Part shown: one piece after another, positions 1 through 11,900 of the stretch
Layout of the letters: each line of letters begins with the position of its first letter
How positions within the stretch are numbered: position 1 is the first letter of the stretch
Assembly (NCBI GenBank): GCA_013423325.1
Contig: BLJB01000482.1
Span: forward strand, 4,738-41,613
Source of the DNA: Usnea hakonensis
Taxonomy: Eukaryota; Ascomycota; Lecanoromycetes; Lecanorales; Parmeliaceae
Direction: 5' to 3'
Length of the DNA: 36,876 nucleotides
Made by a program: the position numbers and the translations under genes
Notes under the pieces: generated by a model
Told to the model about the DNA's origin: nothing
The model's database searches: none
What the model saw: only the letters and a program-made list of their open reading frames with translations

Positions 1-640
1 ATATTAAATAAGGCCTACTACGTATACTCCTATTATTAATATATATCTAAATACCCTCTAATATTACTAGTATTATCTCTAGAGTATTATTATCGTTAGT
101 AATAATCTATATTAAAATTACCTTCCGATATTTAACCCTATTTCTTTAGAGAAAGTTTATAAATAAGGCTCTATAATTAAGGTTAGATTTAACTTAGTTT
201 AGTTTAGTAGTATCTAGCTAATAAAAGGTCTTTATTTAACGATTTCCTCTCTACTTCTAAATCGAATATTAAATTATTATTCTATACTAAAATATCTTTT
301 TTATTAACTATTTTACTAATCTATAACTAAATCGCTTTATATCGGAAGCCCTAGAAAGGTATAATATTATATATATAATAGATATTATCTATTAAGATAT
401 ACGAATATATCTTCTAAGGGGGGGGGGGTAATATTACGAGTATAACTACTTATAGGGCTAAAGGAGATATACAATCTTCTTTCTATTCGGATTTAGCGCC
501 TTAGTACCTCTCTATCTATATATCTTTCTTATACCTATATATAGATTTTACCTTCTCATTAATTAAATCCTCGTTATATACTACTATTAATATATATCTA
601 GTTATAGTCCTAATAGGTATTACCAAATATCTAGATATAT
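1..640 (+). repeat. RIP-mutated LTR-associated repeat, copy 1
   Basis: This is the first of four related AT-rich copies in the left block; the others lie at about 1180-1960, 4250-4600 and 5520-6390. It shares with the fourth copy the order of an AAGGCCTA block near its start, an AGAGAAAGTTTA block near 150, a G-run at about 418-428, and a following stretch that starts GTAATATTACGAG and ends near a GTCCTAA motif. The G-run looks like a polypurine tract followed by a short LTR of about 200 bp. I infer this from layout, not from a paired intact element. CpA and TpG are nearly missing and no open frame survives. The window starts inside this copy, so its left end is unknown. Confidence 0.6.
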
Positions 641-1180
641 TCTAAATAATATAGAGTACCCTAGTAACGCCTAAATAATACGGTACTACTATATTTCGGA
701 GTATAACTATTAAGAGTAGAAGGGGTATAGCCGGAGCCTATCGTAAGACCTTAAGGGGCCGGAGTATAGTATATCTATATATAACTAAGATATACTAGTA
801 AGTCTACTATAATAGTACGAGAGTAAGCCTACTATAATAGTATAGAAAGAAAGTATAGATATAGTCGAAGTCTACTATAAGACCTTATAGGGCCGAAGTA
901 TAGTATAACTATATATAACTAAGTAAGCCTACTATAATAGTAAACGGACTACGATCGACCTCTTTACTAAGTATATTAATAACTATATATTAACTAGTAA
1001 GTCTACTTTAATAGTATAAAATAGTAGATAGTAAAGGCGATTTTTCTAGTAATACTAGAATACTTATTAATACTATTAAGAGACTACTCTTAATATCTAG
1101 TATTAAATACCTCTTAATACTAAGAAAAAAATCGTCTCTTTCGTCTTCTCCCTTACCTCCTTTTTCGGCTTCCTCTTCGG
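641..1180. repeat. AT-rich stretch with short direct repeats
   Basis: The unit AGTAAGYCTACTATAATAGTA, or close variants, occurs about four or five times between about 798 and 1015. Two longer blocks containing GGGCCGRAGTATAGTATA followed by CTATATATAACTAAG lie near 756-790 and 893-925, so part of this stretch is a tandem duplication of roughly 120 bp. A pyrimidine-rich segment (about 1138-1195) precedes the next repeat copy. No gene is visible, and the base composition is that of RIP-mutated DNA. Confidence 0.5.
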
Positions 1181-1960
1181 CCTCCCGATTCGGCTATATT
1201 CGATATATAGTAAGTATAGAGATAATAGATAATAAGAATAAATTTAATTAAAAAGGATACTAAGTAAGTATAGAAGTATATTATTAGCTAGAAAACTTAG
1301 CCCTACTAAAGTAGTTTCGATTTAGTAATATTTTAAATAATACTCTATTCGTCTTACTTTTATAGATTCGAGTTATATAGATCTATTCGCTAAATTTATA
1401 ACTAGAGAAGAATCTATTAAAGGCTCTAACTTCTTAATACCTATATTAAATAAGGCCTACCACGTATACTCCTATTATTAATATATATATAAATACTTTC
1501 CGATACTACTTAATATTACCCCTAGAATCTTATTATCGTCGATAGTAGTCTATATTAAATTCGTCTCCCAGTTTTTACTATATTTCTTCGGAGAAAGTTT
1601 ACTATATAATAATAGTATATTATTTACTTACTTAGAGTTCGGTTCGGCTCGGTTCGGTTTAAGAATATCTAGCTAATAATAGATCTTTATTCTATAATTT
1701 CTTCTCCGCTTAGAAATCGAATATTAAATAGCTATTCTATATTAAAATATCTTTTTATTAACTATTTCGTTAATTTATAGCTAAATTACTTTATTCCTAA
1801 ACGCCCTAAATAGTATAATATTATACTAGTAATACTAGATATTAATACTATCTTAATCTAGATTACTATTAATAGATCTCTTCGATAGATTTCTTAGCTT
1901 TTCGGATATAAATCGAAATATATAAATCGGGGCTCTCTTTTAGTATATAAAAGGACTCTA
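1180..1960 (+). repeat. RIP-mutated LTR-associated repeat, copy 2
   Basis: This copy aligns by eye with 5520-6390. Both begin near TCGGCTATATT, both contain the TATTATTAG block followed by ACTTAG, and both contain the AAGGCCTA (or AGGCCTA) block and the AGAGAAAGTTTA or GGAGAAAGTTTA block. It differs from copy 1 mostly at C/T and G/A positions. A short GGTTC-type tandem (about 1640-1662) is better preserved here than in the other copies. No coding frame is open. Confidence 0.55.
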
Positions 1961-4250
1961 AACTACTTATTTATATAATTATTTATATATCGCCCTTTTA
2001 AATAGTATTTTTATTTCTAGGGCTATAATTTAGTCTTAATACTAGATTCGCCTTTCTTATTAGTACTTATAGTCTCTAAATCTCTATCCGAGACCCTTAA
2101 AGCGATCCTTTTAATAGGCTATTTACTATTCGTTATAGCCCTAAATATAAGAAGCTACTAGGCCTCTATTAAACTAGAAAGTGGAGAAATAGGCGGAGAA
2201 CTTATACCTACTATAAGTAATATAGCTATAATCTCTAGCCTAATATCTAGTTTTATAGCCAAATAAGTCTTATTATTATAAGCGATAATTTTAGCCTAAA
2301 TTACTAATAATAATAAGATCTTAATAATCTAAATAGTAATATTAATAGATACTAAATTTAGCCCTAAATAGCGTAAATAATAGTACTACTAAACCTACTA
2401 TTTATTAATACTTCTACTCTATAACCTTTAGAGTAGCTAAATTAATAGCTAAATTTCTAATTAGATACCTCTTAGTCTTCTCTTTACGACGAACTAATTC
2501 CGCCTATAAATAATACTATAAATACGCGTTAGAGAAGAGAAGAGCTAGGGATATTTAATCCTATAATAGATAATATATATACGTTTACTAATCGTATATA
2601 TTAAGTAATTAAGTTACGAGGTTATTTACTTATCTAATTAAATATTAGCTTATAATTAAGAGGCCTTATAAAAGACTAGTATAAAGTAAAGCTCGATTTT
2701 AATAATATAATTATACTTTCTAATATATATATAATACGAATATAAGTAAATATATATTTTTTTTTTATTTTTTTTTATTTTTTTAATTTATACTCGATAT
2801 AATACCTCTTCGGGCCTATACGAGTTCTATTTCTATTAATTATAAGAGTATTGCGACTATATCTTAATATCTTATATCTTTTTAATCTTCTATTTTTCTA
2901 CTTATTCTCTCTAAATAAAAAAAAATCTTTATAACTATACTTATTTACTTTTATCTCTTTATTTCTTATTTATATTTTACTTTTATATTTTAATTACTTT
3001 ATATTTACTTTCTATTCTTTTTAAAATACTAATAAAATTATAATTTTTTTATAGATTAAAATTATTATTTATATTTAATTCTTTATCTTTTTCTCTTAAA
3101 TAACTTTTTAGTAGATATCTTTTATTCTCGTATTTATTATTCTATCTAAATTCTATAGATATATATTTTTAGACTCTATCGCGTTAAGGGTATATAGATA
3201 AAATAAGATCTATATACTTTTTTTATTAATCTCTCTAAATTTATATCTTTATTAATACTTTTACTATTATTATTATATTTTAAACGGGCTTATAGAAGAA
3301 AGTAGATATCTTATATTCTATTAATTATATTAGAATTAAATTATTATTTTTATATATTTAGAATAATTATTTTTATTAGCTAATATACTTTTTATTTAAA
3401 CTACTTAATACTCTTTATATAATATAATATTTTAGTTTTAATATTTATTTTAAATATATTTAAATATTATATTATACTTTTTTAGAGGATAGTAAAAGAT
3501 TTATATTTATAATTTTTAATTATTATAATTTATAATTATCTAATTAATTTCTCTATAACGCGTATTAGCGCTTTTTTTTTAATTCTATAAGACTCTACTT
3601 AGCCCTTCCTACGATATAGAGGAGGTTTCTAGGCGATACTACATAGAGGTAGAAGCTCGTTATTACTTAAGTTAATATATTAATTTAATAATTTCGGCTT
3701 ATTACTATAAATATACTTTATTAATAAATTAATATAGTAGCTAAGAAAGACTCGATAGCCTTTCTATACTAGATCTTTTATCTTACTAGATATAATAATT
3801 ATTTAAGTATAAGTATCTTATAATTATATATATCTATTTTAAATTATAGCTCCAAATTAGTCTTATTACTCTAAGATATAATATATTTATTTTAGAGTTT
3901 ATTAAGTAATTAGAAGATAGAAAGTATATATAATATAATATATATTAATATTATTATCTTTATAATCTTACTCCGTATTTAAATTCTATAGTAAAGACTA
4001 CTATTAGCTCTATTAATCTTAAAGGCTTACTTTATTAACCTATATAATTAGAAGGATAACTTAGAGTATAATCCTCTAAATAACGGCTACTATACTTACC
4101 TCTCTTTCTAACCTCTAGGGTACCTCGTCGATATAATAATACTTATAATAGTAGAGGTACTAAAATAATAGCTAATTAGACTACTATAGATAAAGATTAC
4201 TAGTATAATTAAAAAGGATATACCTACTACTACTAAAATAATAGTAAGAT
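1961..4250. other. RIP-mutated AT-rich DNA, no recognisable gene
   Basis: I see only degraded, CpA-poor sequence here, with many A/T homopolymers at about 2750-3560. One segment at about 3277-3330 matches 32,320-32,357 for 36 bases (core AAACGGGCT and AGTAGATATCTTAT), differing only by transitions, so the same repeat family lies on both sides of the gene island. Isolated surviving TG and CA dinucleotides are rare (for example near 2851 and 3641). No tRNA, no open frame and no domain motif were recognised. Confidence 0.45.
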
Positions 4251-4600
4251 ATTAACTAAAAAGGATACTAAGTAAGTATAAAAGTACTATTATTAGCTAG
4301 AGATTTAGCCCTACTAAATTAGTTTTAATTTAATAAATCCTCGGATAATACGCTATTCGGCTTATTTTTATAGATCTAGATCTATTCGTACTTATTATAG
4401 TAGATTCGTATATAGAGAAGAAAATACTAAAAGTACTTATTTTTTAATAGTTTCTTTTTTATCTAATTAGTAATATATATAAAAAATATAATTTAGAAGG
4501 TTTATTACTTTCTTAAGGCTTATAAATATATCTTTTAAAAGGGGGGGGTAAAATATTATAAATATAACTATTTCTAGAGTCTATAGATATATAACCTCCT
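4250..4600 (+). repeat. RIP-mutated LTR-associated repeat, copy 3 (divergent)
   Basis: The opening resembles copy 2: both have the AAAAAGGATACTAAGTAAGTA block and then a TATTATTAGCTAGA-like block. A G-run at about 4540-4547 is followed by a GTAAAATATTATAAATATAAC sequence that corresponds loosely to the putative LTR start of copies 1 and 4. The middle AGGCCTA part of the other copies is missing, so this copy is deleted or belongs to a related subfamily. Confidence 0.4.
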
Positions 4601-5520
4601 TCCTATTTAGGTCTAGTATATCTTAGTAAAGACTCTTCTTCTATTCCGTAATAGATAGTAATAATACTTTAGTTACTATTATTATAATAAATAACGATAG
4701 CGATCTAGTAGATCTACTATTTAATAATATATAAAGCCTATATTAATATTTAATAATATAATATTCTAAGCTAGTCCTCTTATATACTCGCGTTATCGAG
4801 TACTATTTAATACTAGAACCCCTTACGAATCGATCCTTTTACTAGGCCTATTAATACTACTACTATTATAAGATATACGACTAGTTCTAGAAGTATAAAA
4901 AGTACTATACTAAAATAGTAGACCTATAATAAATATAATATTACGATCTTTTAGAGTACGAAGTAAAAGCCTAGAAGCTTATTTAACTAATAAATAAATT
5001 TATTATAGACTCGTTTAATCCGTCTAGCTATAAAATTACTTAGTATTAATAATAAACGAAGATCCTTTAGAATCGTATAGATTATATTTATTAAAGAAGA
5101 GGTAAAAAAGTAAGTTAAATAAACTAGAAAAAAATTAGATAAATAATAGAATTAACTATAGATCTTATTTAAGACTTTATAAGCTACTTTATAAGCGAAT
5201 ATATAACTACTAGCTATTTAGATAACTTAATAATCTACTTTACTTACTTTATATAAGATATCGAAAAAAGACCTACGGCTATAGCTATTATACTAGACTA
5301 CTATAGAAGATAATACGAAGTACGATAATAATATACTTAATACTAAGACTATTATAAAAAGTATATCTAAAAGTAGAAGTACTATCTCTTTAATTCTATA
5401 ACTATATACTATACTATTTTCTAGAGATCTAGCTATATATCTTAGTAATATACTTTACCTTTACTAGTATACTCTAAATCTCGCTTACTAATATACTATA
5501 TTTCTCGTCTAGTACGACTT
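4600..5520 (+). mobile_element. Degraded retroelement internal region, possibly gag
   Basis: The stretch follows a putative polypurine tract and LTR (about 4540-4650). Read forward it gives long stretches of sense codons broken by TAA and TAG, as expected of a RIP-mutated gag frame. I cannot recognise a zinc knuckle or other domain, so the assignment rests on position only. It could equally be unrelated repeat DNA. Confidence 0.25.
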
Positions 5521-6390
5521 CCTACTCGGCTATATTAAATATACGGAAGGTATAGAGGCCTTAGACTAAGAATAATTATTATACTATAGTAGAAAGACTA
5601 TATTATTAGTTAGAAACTTAGTCCTATTAAAATAGTTTTAATTTAATAATATCTTAAATATAGCGCTATTTCACTATTTTTATAAATTTAGATTATATAG
5701 ATCCTTATTTAAAAAATTAAGGTTCGAGAAAAAGCGATTAAAAGCCCTTACTTCTTAATATTTAAATTATATTAGGCCTATTAGGTATACCCCTATTATT
5801 AATATATATACGAATACTTTCCGATACTATCTAGTATTACCCTCGGAGCGTTACTATCGTCGATAGTAGTCTATACCAAAATTAGCCTCCGGTATTTAGC
5901 GAGATTTCTTTAGAGAAAGTTTATAATAAGGCTCTATATAAGACTCTATATTAAGGTTTAGTTCGGTTTAAAAGTATTTAACTAATAAGAGACCTTTATT
6001 CTATACTTTCTTCTTTACTTAAAAATCGAGTATTAAATAGTTATTTCGTACTAAAATATCTTTTTATTAACTATTTTATTAATCTATAACTAAATCGCTT
6101 TATACCTAGCGCCCTAAAATAGTATAATATTATATATATAATAAATATCGTCTCTTAAGATATATAGATATACCTTTCTAAGGGGGGGAGGGTAATATTA
6201 CGAGTATAACTACTTATAAGACTAAAGAAGATACGTACTCTTCTTCCTATTCGAGTTTAGCGCCTTAATACCTCTCTATCTATATATCTTTCTTATATCT
6301 ATATATAGATTTTATCTCCTCATTAATTGAATTCTAGTTATATACTACTATTAACTTAATCTGGTTACAGTCCTAACAATAATAGCGAAA
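5520..6390 (+). repeat. RIP-mutated LTR-associated repeat, copy 4
   Basis: This is the best match to copy 1. It carries the AGGCCTA block, the AGAGAAAGTTTA block, the G-run (6182-6191) and the GTAATATTACGAG start of the putative LTR. Its last about 35 bases (6355-6390) still contain CTGGTTACAGTCCTAACA, with TG and CA intact, unlike the interior. The region beyond it reads as Gypsy RNase H with no gag, protease or reverse transcriptase between. Either the element was deleted internally, or this copy was inserted into an older Gypsy element. Confidence 0.55.
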
Positions 6391-8898
6391 TAGAACCTTA
6401 CGGTAACTTAAATCCTAATAAGTTAGTAACTATAGTATATATTATTAAGGGACGAAAGAAAATACGTCCTATTATATTTTTAAGTTATCTACTTACTATT
6501 ATAGAGGTAAACTATTAGTCTACGAAGCTAGAAGTTACTATATTAATATAAACTATCTAGAAGATCTACTATCTAGTCGAATTAAGTAGATATAAGATTA
6601 TTATCTTTACTAATTATTTAGTAATTATTAATATAGTTAAGTAATTCTTACTTAATACTATTTCTATATTATAATTAAATTTAAGACTTATTAGAGTATC
6701 TTAATATCTTTAGACCTTTAATCTCGATATACGTTATAAACTAGGAAAAGCTAATATAGTACCTAATATACTCTTAAGACTAGCTAGTAATAATTATAAT
6801 AATACGCTATCGTAGTACTTAGAGCTTAATATACTATATATATATACTATTACGTTAGTTAATATAACTAATAAGTTTAAGTAAAGAATTACTAAGAAAT
6901 ATAAAACTAATTTTATTTAGAAGAAGATACTTATCGTATTACGCTCTAAGAATAAAAGAAGGATATTTTTTAAAAATAGAAATAGACTCTCTTTTATATA
7001 AGGAGAGGAGCTTACTATAATTATAATTCTAGAAGCTTCTATTACGATATCTTTAAATAACTATAATAGGCCTTAAAGATCTTATATTAGACTTATTAAG
7101 TTATATACTATTATTATAAGATTACTAAAGCCTCTTTCGATCGCTTAATAATAGTTATAGAAGGCTTCTATAAGCTTATTTTATAAGTTTACCGGGATTT
7201 TAAAGCCTTTTATAACTAATCCTTTTATAAGCTTACTACCGAAAGCTTTAGAATTATAGAAGCCTTCTACTATTAGATCTTTAATTAAATCTTTATAGTA
7301 TTCTATAGCCCCTATTACGTTATAGAAGCCTCTAATAGAGACTCGTATAATTACTATTAAGGTACTATTATTAAAGCTTATAATAGCCTTAAGATCTTAT
7401 ATTAAACTTATAGAAATATCGACTATTACTATTAGAATATTAAAGCCTAATTTATCGAAGCCTTCTATAACTACTATATTCCTAATTAAGGTACCTAATA
7501 AGTTATCTAATTATTTAATCTACTACATTAATAAAGCTACCGAAGTTAGACGTTTATATATATTATAAGTAGTAGTTAAGAATATACTAGATATTACTTA
7601 TATTATAGAGGGTTATCTAGAATTTACGCGCTACTATAAGAGGGTAGTACGTTTCTAGTATATTTAAAAGCTATCTAGATATCTATAGAATTACTTAAAG
7701 TATTATCTAGCTTATTTAGTATACTAAATATAACGCTATACTCTATACGATAATATATAGTTAATCTATAGTTCTCTAATATCTTTCTATATATTTATAA
7801 TAGACTTTATTCTAGCCTTACTAATTTTAATTAAAGGGTTTAATATAGCTATATTAGTTATCTATAAGTTTAGTAAAAGAAATATAATAATACCTAGAAA
7901 AATAATATAAATAGTAGTTAAGTAAGCTACTATACTACTTAAATAATTAGAAATAGAAGACTAGGGTCTATCTAAAGTAATCCTTTTAGATCGCGATCTA
8001 AAATTCCTATCGAAATTATAGACTATATTATTTAAAAAGCTCTATATTAAGCTTCTATATTCTACTATATATTACCTCTAGATTAATAAGTAGAATAAGA
8101 GAACTAATTAAATTATAAAAATTATATTATAATACTTTATAGCTACTTTAAATAGCCCTAAAAAGTAGCTAAAGGTCTTATTATATATTTAATCTATTTT
8201 AAATTCTAGTAACTTAGCTATTAGTCTATTAACTAATAAGACTAACTATAGCTTTAAACTAAATTAACCTCTAGATCTTATTTCTACTATTATACCTAAC
8301 TTAAATCTTTCTATAATATAGATTAGTACTACTAACGCGTTAGCCTTTATAAGTATAAGCTCTAAGTATTATTATAATAAATATTATAAACCTCTTATAC
8401 TTAAGGAAGAATAATTAGTATTTCTAAAACTCTATAAAGGATATAATATATCTAGTAATACTATTATTATAAAGAAGCTAGAATAGTAATATACCGGCCC
8501 CTTTAAAGTATTAAATTAAATTAGTAATCTCGCCTATAAGCTTAACTTATTAGTATATTAGCGTATATATCTAGTTATTAGTATAGTTATATTAGAGTTT
8601 ACGCCTCTAGATTTAGATCTATATTAGCGTCCTTTATTAGAATAGTCTAACTCTATATTTATTAAAGGCGATACTAAGACGTATAAGTTATAGGAAGTTA
8701 AGTAGATTATTACTAAAAATAGAGGTAGATATCTAGTAAGATAGAAAGAATAGGGTCTTATATATAATAAATAATATACTAGGGCGTAGCTAAATAATAT
8801 AATAGAGCTCGTTAAAATCTATAAGGATCGTACTAAGTAAAGACGTAATAATCGAGTAAGATAATTTAGATTACGATAAAAATAATAAAGATCTTATT
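6390..8898 (+). mobile_element. Ty3/Gypsy chromovirus pol remnant: RNase H, integrase, chromodomain
   Basis: Read forward, this stretch retains Gypsy pol in a frame broken by many TAA and TAG codons. Near 6600-6800 is the RNase H end, with FTN (normally FTD), NLDIRYK and a GKANIVP-like motif. About 7020-7500 is a linker with repeated AGAAGCCTTCTA words. About 7600-8400 holds integrase-like text, including the region around 7610-7700 and the HPQ-type stretch near 8060-8100. From 8694 to about 8830 is a chromodomain: YLVR is followed by a stop where Trp is expected, then K. Chromodomains at the integrase C-terminus define chromoviruses, which use them to target chromatin. The 5' half of the element is absent, and a LINE interrupts its 3' flank at 8911. 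Confidence 0.75.
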
Positions 8899-8910
8899 AA
8901 TCTAGTAAAT

Positions 8911-11900
8911 GAAGAAAATGGAGGGACGCTTATTCCAATCCATAGTTAATAGTAGCAACGAGGCGTACGAAGTACGTAAGCGACTTAGAGTAGGAGTAGA
9001 GGGGAGCGGAGTAATCGATAATAGTAGAGAAGATAAAGTAGTAGTAGAAAAAACGCGTTAAGAATATATAATTTAGGCCCCTAATTAGCTAATAAAGAGA
9101 GTAATTAATAGAAGGAGCCTTAAAAAAAGCTAGATAAATAGAAAGGAATAAATAAATAATACTATTATTATATTAGAAGCTATTAAAAATACGCCGTTTA
9201 GAGAGCTTAATATAATTATATAGAAAGCGTATATAAAGAATCTAGAAAATATTTAGACCTTTATTAAAGGATAGTAAATCGACTTTAAAACCTATATATA
9301 AAGAGAAGTATATAAGCCCTAGAGCCTAATAAATAGTAAGGCGAGTACTCTAACCCTCTAGGGCTCTCTAGGGGGATACTAGAGTAAAGGTAACCCCTTT
9401 ATAGGGTTACTAATATAGAATACGAGGAGAGGGCTAGTAGTATAGATCTAGAAAAAGATAATAGAAAAGTCTAAATAAAAAAATAACTTCTAATTAGAAT
9501 AGAGGAGGAAGAGGAGAGGATATCTATTATAAAGATAATTAGTAAGAACCTTATTATATCTTTTAAAATAATAAGATACGTATTAGAAGATATTATAATA
9601 GCGCGGCGACTAAAGAGTAGGAATATAGAACTCTAGATAACTAGTACGAAGGCGAAAGAGTTATTAGAGGGAGATCTAATCTAGATTACTAAAAAATTTA
9701 AGATTATAAAAATAGTAAAGAGGATCTATACTATAATAATATATAAAATAAAGATTAAGGTAATAGATATAGAGAATAAAAAAGCTATAAAAAAGAAGAT
9801 ATAAAAGAATAATAAGAGACTATATCTAGGCCTAGATATAATAAAGGCGAAGTAGATAGTAAATATAAGGAGACTAGCGCTAAAAAGGGGTAAGAAAAGA
9901 TATTTATTATTAATTATTAATATTATTATAAAAGAAATAGTCTCCGGACTAGTATTAAGAGGCCTAATCGAGATAGAGGAAATAAAGGAGGTATTATATT
10001 ATATATATAGAGTAATATAGTACTTTAATTATTAAGAGTAGAGCTATATAGTAGCCTACTATAAAAATAAGACTAGATATATTGAGTATAACTAGAAGTA
10101 TAATACTAGAGAATATAATAAGGTAGCTCTAGGGGCCTTTAGAATATACGCGATATATAGTAATAGGAGTTATATAGCGTACTAGAGGATATATCTAAAA
10201 AAGAGATAAGAGATCAAGAAGGTTATAAAAAAGTTAATACTAAGACTAATAATAACCTCTAATCTAGAAGGGGTAAGGCCTACCGAAGCGCCGAAGACTA
10301 TTAATAGATTTATGGTAGTTCCGTCTAGAAAGAAGAGAATACGAGATATAATTAATATAGAAAATAATTATAAAAAGGAAGACTTCGGAATATTTAGAAG
10401 AGCTCCTAAAGTAGAAAGATTAGGAAGATTTATAATAAAGGAGGTTAACTAAATATCGCTATAGATCCTATCTAGGATAGGAACCTAGAGACTAATAGGG
10501 GTAGCCTAATTATCCGAGTTCTAGGAAGTCTAGATATAAGATATCTAAAAATAGAACTTCTAGTTACTAAACTCTCTATAATAGAAAGCTAGACCTTAAT
10601 AATATTATAATATAATATAAAAGGCGAACTAGAAATAATAATAGCGCTACTTAATAATCTAGAGATAAAGTAGGCTAATATCTTAGCGATCTAGGAACCT
10701 TAATAAAATATATATATAAAATTATTATATAACCTTAGAACTAGCGAATTCTTTCTATTATATAGAGATAAAGCGGGTATAAGAGTATACCTCTATATTA
10801 ATAAAAGGATTAATATTAATATATAGAAAAAGATATCTCTATTTAAAAATATCTATACTATTACTATAAAGCTTAAAGGAAAAGATAGAGCTATAGAAAA
10901 AGAGGTAATTTAGATCTTTAATATATATAACCCTAGCCCGTTCCTAGTTATTATTAATAATCTATTAAGCCTTCTAATATTAAAGAAGGAGATCTAGGGA
11001 TAAGGGGAATAGATAGTAATAGAAGACTTTAACCTCTATTATTTAAACTAGAATAATTATAGGAGGTTTAGCTACTATAGAGAAGTAGATAAGCTATTAG
11101 AGATAACTATAGAAATAGATATAAAACTTATACTTTCTAAAGACTCTATAATCTAGAGAGTAAGAGGTAGCGAAAGCGTAATAGACCTTATTTTTATAAC
11201 GCTAAAACTAACTAAAATAATAAAATTATATAGAATATATCTAGATTTATAAATAGGCTCTAACTACTTTTTAATATATATAGAGCTTAACCTATTAATA
11301 GAAAAAGCCTCTACTATTAGAAGAAAGATATAGAAAATAGTAAAGCTAGAAGTTATAAAAATTATAATCTAAAAGTTAATCTATTTTTTATTTTTTAGCT
11401 AGCTAAAGACTAAAGAAGAGATAGATAAATATCTAGAGAATATTATAATAGGCCTAAAAAAGGTAGTAGAAGAGATTATTTTATAAACTAAATTATTAAA
11501 TAAAGTTTAATTATTCTAAGATTATAATTATAGCGAGACTATATAGAAGGCGAAACGCCTCGCGGCCGAATACTAGAATAGCCGCGGAAACCGGGGAGAA
11601 GAGGAATAGCGTATAGCTATAAAATACTAAAATAAAATAATTAGTAAAGCTAAAATATTTAATTTTAAATAAAAAGTCTATAAAGTAAAAGAGTTATAAA
11701 AGAGGATCTAGAGGCTAGCTAAATAAATTAGATAGAGTAGTATAAATCTAAAGCTACTATCTAAGTTCCTAGCGCTTAAAGATAGGGAAGCTAATCTAAT
11801 AAGATTATTTAAAGATAAAATAGTAATATTTTAAAAGATCTTTTTTCTACTACCCCTATAAATAGATCTTATTAATATTAAGAATATAGTCTATTTAAAT

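Noticed and set aside
798..1015. CRISPR-like array
   Set aside because: The repeats are irregular in spacing, degenerate by transitions, and lie in fungal retroelement DNA; there are no cas genes.
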